9,093 nucleotides of DNA from an uncultured Eubacteriales bacterium (lineage in GTDB: Bacteria; Bacillota; Clostridia; Oscillospirales; Acutalibacteraceae), in the NCBI GenBank assembly GCA_948815685.1, contig CAQJOC010000041.1, forward strand, positions 1 through 9,093, read 5' to 3'. The position numbers were made by a program, and so were the translations under genes. Shown here one piece after another: positions 6,288-9,093 of the stretch (position 1 is its first letter; every line of letters starts with the position of its first letter). The notes under the pieces are model-generated. The model ran no database searches, was not told the DNA's origin, and was given only the letters and a program-made list of their open reading frames with translations.

Positions 6288-6315
6288 ATTATAATACCTT
6301 GACATATTCTTTCAA
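6288..6315 (-). promoter_or_regulatory. SigA-type promoter of tsaE-tsaB-rpiB
   Basis: On the minus strand TTGAAA (6310-6315), a 16-base spacer, and consensus TATAAT (6288-6293) lie about 25 bases before the tsaE ribosome binding site. The -35 hexamer directly abuts the family-B repeat end at 6316. Confidence 0.7.
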
Positions 6316-6336
6316 TAGACTTCCTGCAGAATTAAC
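6316..6336. repeat. Single end of family-B repeat element
   Basis: The 20 bases from 6316 (TAGACTTCCTGCAGAATTAA) match the left end of the 1031-1182 element at 16 of 20 positions. I find no convincing partner end: the best candidate is 6885-6900 (TAGGTCTTGTCTGAAA read inward), which matches only loosely. It is probably the surviving end of a decayed copy whose interior was lost or replaced. Confidence 0.5.
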
Positions 6337-6425
6337 TAACATTACAAATGGCCGTCTTGTAATCTTACGCATTATGTACAAAATAATTTGGGCTTTTGCA
6401 AAATCACATGTTGTTTTTGAGCTAG

Positions 6426-6596
6426 GGCCTGTTCACACGAAAAATTTAACAGTGAAATTACTACGTTTTTAGGGCATAAAGCCATACTTTACTGCAAAAA
6501 GCACTCTTCAAATTTTTAAATCTTTTGTTTAATTTGCAGTATATTTTTTGAAATTAATCTAAAATTTTATTCCAAAAAATTTCGTGTGAACAGACC
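6426..6596. mobile_element. MITE-like element, family C (171 bp)
   Basis: GGCCTGTTCACACGAAA (6426-6442) and, read inward from 6596, GGTCTGTTCACACGAAA form a 17-bp terminal inverted repeat with one mismatch. The flanks are CTAG (6422-6425) and TTAA (6597-6600). Both fit the YTAR target of the IS5 subgroup, although a fresh duplication would be identical. A second internal inverted repeat, TACTGCAAA (6490-6498) with TTTGCAGTA (6533-6541), lets the element fold into a long hairpin. It has no coding frame. Its right end touches the transposase remnant. Confidence 0.75.
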
Positions 6597-6611
6597 TTAA
6601 AAAAATTAAAA

Positions 6612-6870
6612 AGTGATGACAGTAACATTTTAGCAGCTCGGGCTTGGTTTATGATACGGATGAAATTTTAAAATACATAAACAAGAATAAAGCTATGAGG
6701 TTATTCCTCACCAATTTAATCGTAAAATCAACAAACACAATTACAAAAAGCACCATTTAGTCGAATGTTTATTTCAAAAGCTTAAATGGCTCAAGAGAAT
6801 TTTTATAAAGTTTGAAAAATTAGATTCTTCTTTTCTTTATTTCGCATTAGCTATGATTTGGGTAAAATAA
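6612..6870 (+). pseudogene. IS5-family transposase remnant, C-terminal part, frameshifted
   Basis: Three frames must be joined to read it. DDSNILAARAW (from 6615) is followed, after a shift, by YDTDEILKYINKNK (from 6650), and after a second shift by YEVIPHQFNRKINKHN (from 6694), HHLVECLFQKLKWLKRI and EKLDSSFLYFALAMIWVK, ending at TAA 6868-6870. This is the C-terminal third of an IS5-type DDE transposase. The LADKGYD block is degraded (ILAARAW, so the catalytic Asp appears lost), while the Glu of LVECLFQKLK remains. The 5' two thirds are missing; the family-C element lies where they would be. A possible IS right end, TAGGTCTTGTCTGAAA read inward, lies at 6885-6900. It is inactive and converges on the end of serS. 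Confidence 0.8.
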
Positions 6871-6950
6871 ATATTTTTTCTATTTTTCAGACAAGACCTA
6901 TTGAATATTTATTTAGAGTTTAAGTTTATTTTATTATATAAATTCTCAAA

Positions 6951-8222
6951 TTATTGAATAATATCTGTTCCCATATATTGAACTAAAACTTGAGGAATTG
7001 TTATACTTCCATCTTCATTTTGGAAATTCTCAAGAATAGCTGCAACAGTTCTTCCGACTGCAACACCGGAACCATTTAGTGTATGAAGTAAACTTGCCTT
7101 ATCTTTTTGTGTATCTTTAAATTTTATAGCCATTCTTCTAGCTTGATAGTCTCCCATATTTGAACACGATGAAATTTCTAAATATCTATTATATGAGGGC
7201 ATCCAGACTTCTATGTCATAAGTTTTAGCTGACGAAAAACCAAGGTCGCCTGTGGAAAGACAAACCACTCGGTATGGCAATTCAAGTAATTTTAAAACTT
7301 TTTCAGCATCTTTAGTTAAAGATTCAAGTTCCTCATATGAATTTTCCGGTCGACTAAATTTAACTAATTCTACTTTATTAAATTGGTGTTGTCTTATCAA
7401 ACCTCTGGTATCTCTGCCTGCTGAACCTGCTTCTGCTCTAAAACAAGCAGAATATGCACAGTATTTAAAAGGAAGTTGTTTTCCGTCAACTATTTCTTCT
7501 CTATGCATATTGGTTACGGGAACTTCAGCGGTAGGAATTAAAAAGTAATCCAGATTTGTCAATTTAAAAGCGTCTTCTTCAAATTTAGGAAGTTGACCTG
7601 TGCCTGTCATAGCTGCCCTATTTACCATAAATGGCGGCAAAATTTCTTTATATCCGTTACTTGAATGAGTATCCAAATAAAAATTTATAACAGCCCTTTC
7701 TAAACGAGCTCCCAATCCTTTATAAAAATAAAATCGTGTACCGGTTACTTTAGCAGCTCTTTCTGAATCCAAAATATCTAAATCTTTACCGATATCCCAA
7801 TGTGCTTTAGGTTCAAAATCGAAACTCCTTGGAACTCCGACACGCCTTATTTCCTTATTTTCTGTATCATCTTTTCCAATAGGCACACTTTCATGAGGAA
7901 TATTTGGAATGGAGAGAAGTATATCTGTTTGTTTTTTTTCAAAATCAGATATCTCGGTGTTATATCCTGAAATTGTATCAGAAATATTTTTCATCTCTGA
8001 CATTAGTTCCGTTATATCTTTCCCGCTTTTTTTAAGTTTCGGAATTTCTTTATTTAAAGCATTTTGTTTTGCTTTCATACTTTCAGCTTTGCTCATTAAG
8101 GCTCTTCGTTGCTCATCTATCCTTAAAACTTCATCTATTTTTTTATCTAAATCCATATTTCTGTTTTTCATAGCTGTTTTTACTTTAACAGGATTTTCTC
8201 TTATAACCTTGATATCTAACAT
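6951..8222 (-). CDS. serS: Seryl-tRNA synthetase
   Basis: SerS charges tRNA-Ser (and tRNA-Sec where present) with serine in the cytoplasm. The 423 residues give normal bacterial length. The N-terminal arm, residues about 27-105, is the expected long antiparallel coiled coil. The class II core has TAEVP (231-235), motif 2 FRAEAGSAGRDTRGLIRQHQF (261-281), the serine-site block EISSCSN (349-355), and motif 3 NGSGVAVGRT (383-392) followed by the conserved IPQVL (409-413). Nothing essential appears missing. The ATG at 8222 has AAGGGAG (8229-8235) 6 bases upstream, inside the last codons of the preceding gene, whose stop is 2 bases away. It is probably co-transcribed with that gene. No T-box element is seen ahead of the pair. 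Confidence 0.98.
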   Translation of the reverse strand: MLDIKVIRENPVKVKTAMKNRNMDLDKKIDEVLRIDEQRRALMSKAESMKAKQNALNKEIPKLKKSGKDITELMSEMKNISDTISGYNTEISDFEKKQTDILLSIPNIPHESVPIGKDDTENKEIRRVGVPRSFDFEPKAHWDIGKDLDILDSERAAKVTGTRFYFYKGLGARLERAVINFYLDTHSSNGYKEILPPFMVNRAAMTGTGQLPKFEEDAFKLTNLDYFLIPTAEVPVTNMHREEIVDGKQLPFKYCAYSACFRAEAGSAGRDTRGLIRQHQFNKVELVKFSRPENSYEELESLTKDAEKVLKLLELPYRVVCLSTGDLGFSSAKTYDIEVWMPSYNRYLEISSCSNMGDYQARRMAIKFKDTQKDKASLLHTLNGSGVAVGRTVAAILENFQNEDGSITIPQVLVQYMGTDIIQ

Positions 8223-8224
8223 TT

Positions 8225-8716
8225 TTATCTCCCTTTTCTGTATTTAGATTTTCCGGAACTTTTTTTTAAGCTAAATCCGGATGATACAAAATCGATTAGC
8301 AAAAATAATAATATGCCTATGGCAACACCTTCAAACATAACCATTATACTATCTATTCCATAAGAAATTCCATAATTTTTATATTTATCATAAACCAATA
8401 TAACTGATGTAAAGAGACCGGTAAACAATGGAAAAAATATATTTTTCAGAGTTTTTTCGCAAAAAATTTTTGTAGTAATCATTAAAGTTAATCCAAAAAT
8501 AAAATATTCTGTAAAAAATATAAATTCTATTGTTTTTGCTGGAGATAATTCTAAAGAAAGACCTATTCCCCTCATTATTTCATTTATTCCGGTAGAAATT
8601 AACGTTATCTTTGTTAAATCTCCTGTTCCATAGGTTATAGGATTTAAAAAAATCCAAATTATCATACCTATCGGAGCCGCTGCAGACAAGAGTCTTATTA
8701 TTTTATTTCCCAGCAT
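8225..8716 (-). CDS. Small membrane protein, probably a diverged VanZ-family member
   Basis: The longest frame opens at 8770, but I choose the internal ATG at 8716: AGGAG (8724-8728) lies 7 bases upstream, and the extra 18 residues have no ribosome binding site. The 163-residue product has about four membrane segments, near residues 7-27, 62-82, 92-109 and 122-144, and a basic C-terminal tail (KKSSGKSKYRKGR). The arrangement is VanZ-like: KTIEFIFFTEYFIFGL (61-76) resembles the K-x-x-H-F-x-x-Y block, and YDKYKNYGISYGIDSIMVMFEGVAIG (109-134) the D-E...D...N-x-x-G block. The family His and Gln are not conserved, so this is tentative. VanZ gives low-level teicoplanin resistance in Tn1546; the role of the family is largely unknown. 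It is coupled to serS by a 2-base gap. Confidence 0.8.
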   Translation of the reverse strand: MLGNKIIRLLSAAAPIGMIIWIFLNPITYGTGDLTKITLISTGINEIMRGIGLSLELSPAKTIEFIFFTEYFIFGLTLMITTKIFCEKTLKNIFFPLFTGLFTSVILVYDKYKNYGISYGIDSIMVMFEGVAIGILLFLLIDFVSSGFSLKKSSGKSKYRKGR

Positions 8717-8723
8717 ATTTTTT

Positions 8724-8728
8724 CTCCT
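8724..8728 (-). promoter_or_regulatory. Ribosome binding site fixing the start of the VanZ-like gene
   Basis: AGGAG on the minus strand, 7 bases before the ATG at 8714-8716, supports the shorter 163-residue product over the 181-residue one. Confidence 0.8.
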
Positions 8729-8772
8729 ATTTTTTATTTTGTCAAAATATGTCGTTTGCAAAGAGTTCACTT

Positions 8773-8799
8773 ATTATATATGCTGCTGAATCTCAGCAA
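8773..8799 (-). promoter_or_regulatory. Candidate promoter for VanZ-like gene and serS
   Basis: A consensus -10 TATAAT (8773-8778) is preceded at 15 bases by TTGCTG (8794-8799), or at 17 bases by TTTTGC. The spacer holds a small palindrome GCTGA-ATC-TCAGC (8785-8797) that could be an operator half-site pair. The -10 is good and the -35 poor. A TTGACA close to the ribosome binding site (about 8738-8743) is too near the start to serve as a -35. Confidence 0.45.
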
Positions 8800-9051
8800 A
8801 AACATACAATATAAGTATTTTATTGATATATTTTTAGCACTTTTAATAATATACACAAATGTTTTTTTATTTCCCGTGTGAAAACAAATCCCAGTCTATT
8901 TTTATTTTATCTTTTTCGCACTTTATAGTCAAATAAGTTAAACTAAACAAATATTTTTCATAAAGGGGTACAAGCGTTCCACGAGTAAAAGTTTCTGCCC
9001 GGTCAGGGGCTGTTACGCACAATAAAGCATCAAAAATAAAAGTCAAATAAA
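8800..9051. other. Intergenic region upstream of the VanZ-like gene
   Basis: Mostly A/T-rich, with a GC-richer patch at about 8965-9025 that includes the small stem GCCC-GGTCAG-GGGC (8998-9011). A minus-strand frame of 74 codons (8867-9091) runs through it, but it starts inside the family-A repeat end and has no visible ribosome binding site because the window ends 2 bases upstream. It may be part of a gene entering from the right, but I cannot support that. Confidence 0.35.
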
Positions 9052-9083
9052 TATAATAATCGCAGTTAAAAAAGATAAAAGCC
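9052..9083 (+). repeat. Family-A MITE end, element running off the right edge
   Basis: TATAATAATCGCAGTT, then AAAAAAGATAAAAGCC, matches both ends of the 687-825 element closely. CGCAGT, the A-run, GATA and, for the right end of that element, GCC are all shared. The orientation implies that the element body lies beyond 9093. Confidence 0.6.
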
Positions 9084-9093
9084 ATATTCATAC

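Noticed and set aside
6337..6425. Remnant coding sequence between the family-B end and the family-C element
   Set aside because: Short frames on both strands (for example a minus-strand run ending at about 6295) show no recognisable transposase or other motif.
8717..8770. Longer 181-residue start for the VanZ-like protein
   Set aside because: No ribosome binding site at 8770, whereas AGGAG lies 7 bases before the ATG at 8716. The extension would also cover the TTGACA-containing leader.
8717..8866. T-box riboswitch for serS
   Set aside because: No T-box antiterminator-like GGTGGNACCGCG motif and no terminator hairpin with a U-tract in this stretch.
8867..9091. 74-codon minus-strand frame at the right edge
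   Set aside because: It begins inside the family-A repeat end, the upstream ribosome binding region is outside the window, and the product is unrecognised. It could be a partial gene, but the evidence is too thin to list as a CDS.
1..9093. CRISPR array, tRNA or rRNA genes, defence or toxin-antitoxin system
   Set aside because: No regularly spaced direct repeats, no tRNA-like cloverleaf or rRNA blocks, and no nuclease, helicase or toxin motifs were found in any supported frame.

Overview
This is a low-GC stretch (roughly 30% GC by eye) of a bacterial chromosome. Strong AGGAG-type ribosome binding sites, two TTG starts, the tsaE-tsaB-rpiB gene order and a nearby upp all point to a low-GC Bacillota, most likely a clostridium. 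No species can be named from the window. Every convincing gene lies on the minus strand, so the text below follows the direction of transcription, from high to low coordinates.

Right part (about 6950-8800): a small membrane protein that is probably a diverged VanZ-family member sits 2 bases upstream of serS (seryl-tRNA synthetase). The two look like one transcription unit. I see no T-box leader in front of it. Centre (4622-6300): a good promoter at 6288-6315 drives tsaE-tsaB-rpiB. These genes overlap or lie 2 bases apart, and tsaB and rpiB both start with TTG. TsaE and TsaB work with TsaC and TsaD (not in the window) to make the t6A modification at position 37 of ANN-decoding tRNAs. RpiB interconverts ribulose-5-P and ribose-5-P. 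After a 361-base gap comes upp (uracil salvage with PRPP). So the core of the window joins tRNA maturation and charging to ribose-phosphate and pyrimidine metabolism. Left part (1315-3180): a 621-residue membrane-anchored nucleotide-sugar dehydratase of the PglF/WbpM/CapD type stands alone. At 217-555 there is an unrecognised 112-residue protein with its own promoter and a striking palindrome over the promoter start region.

The gaps between genes carry most of the unusual content. I find several small non-coding inverted-repeat elements that look like MITEs: 687-825, with another end of the same family at the right edge; 1031-1182, with another end at 6316; and 6426-6596. There is also a frameshifted, 5'-truncated IS5-type transposase remnant at 6612-6870. 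One of the element ends touches the -35 box of the tsaE promoter. tsaE itself has a lysine-rich N-terminal insertion encoded by a 12-bp tandem repeat.

I did not find a defence system, a CRISPR array, tRNA or rRNA genes, or an obvious new multi-gene system. What deserves a second look is the repeat ecology, the repeat/promoter junction at tsaE, the small orphan gene with its palindromic control region, and a GC-rich island in the upp leader.
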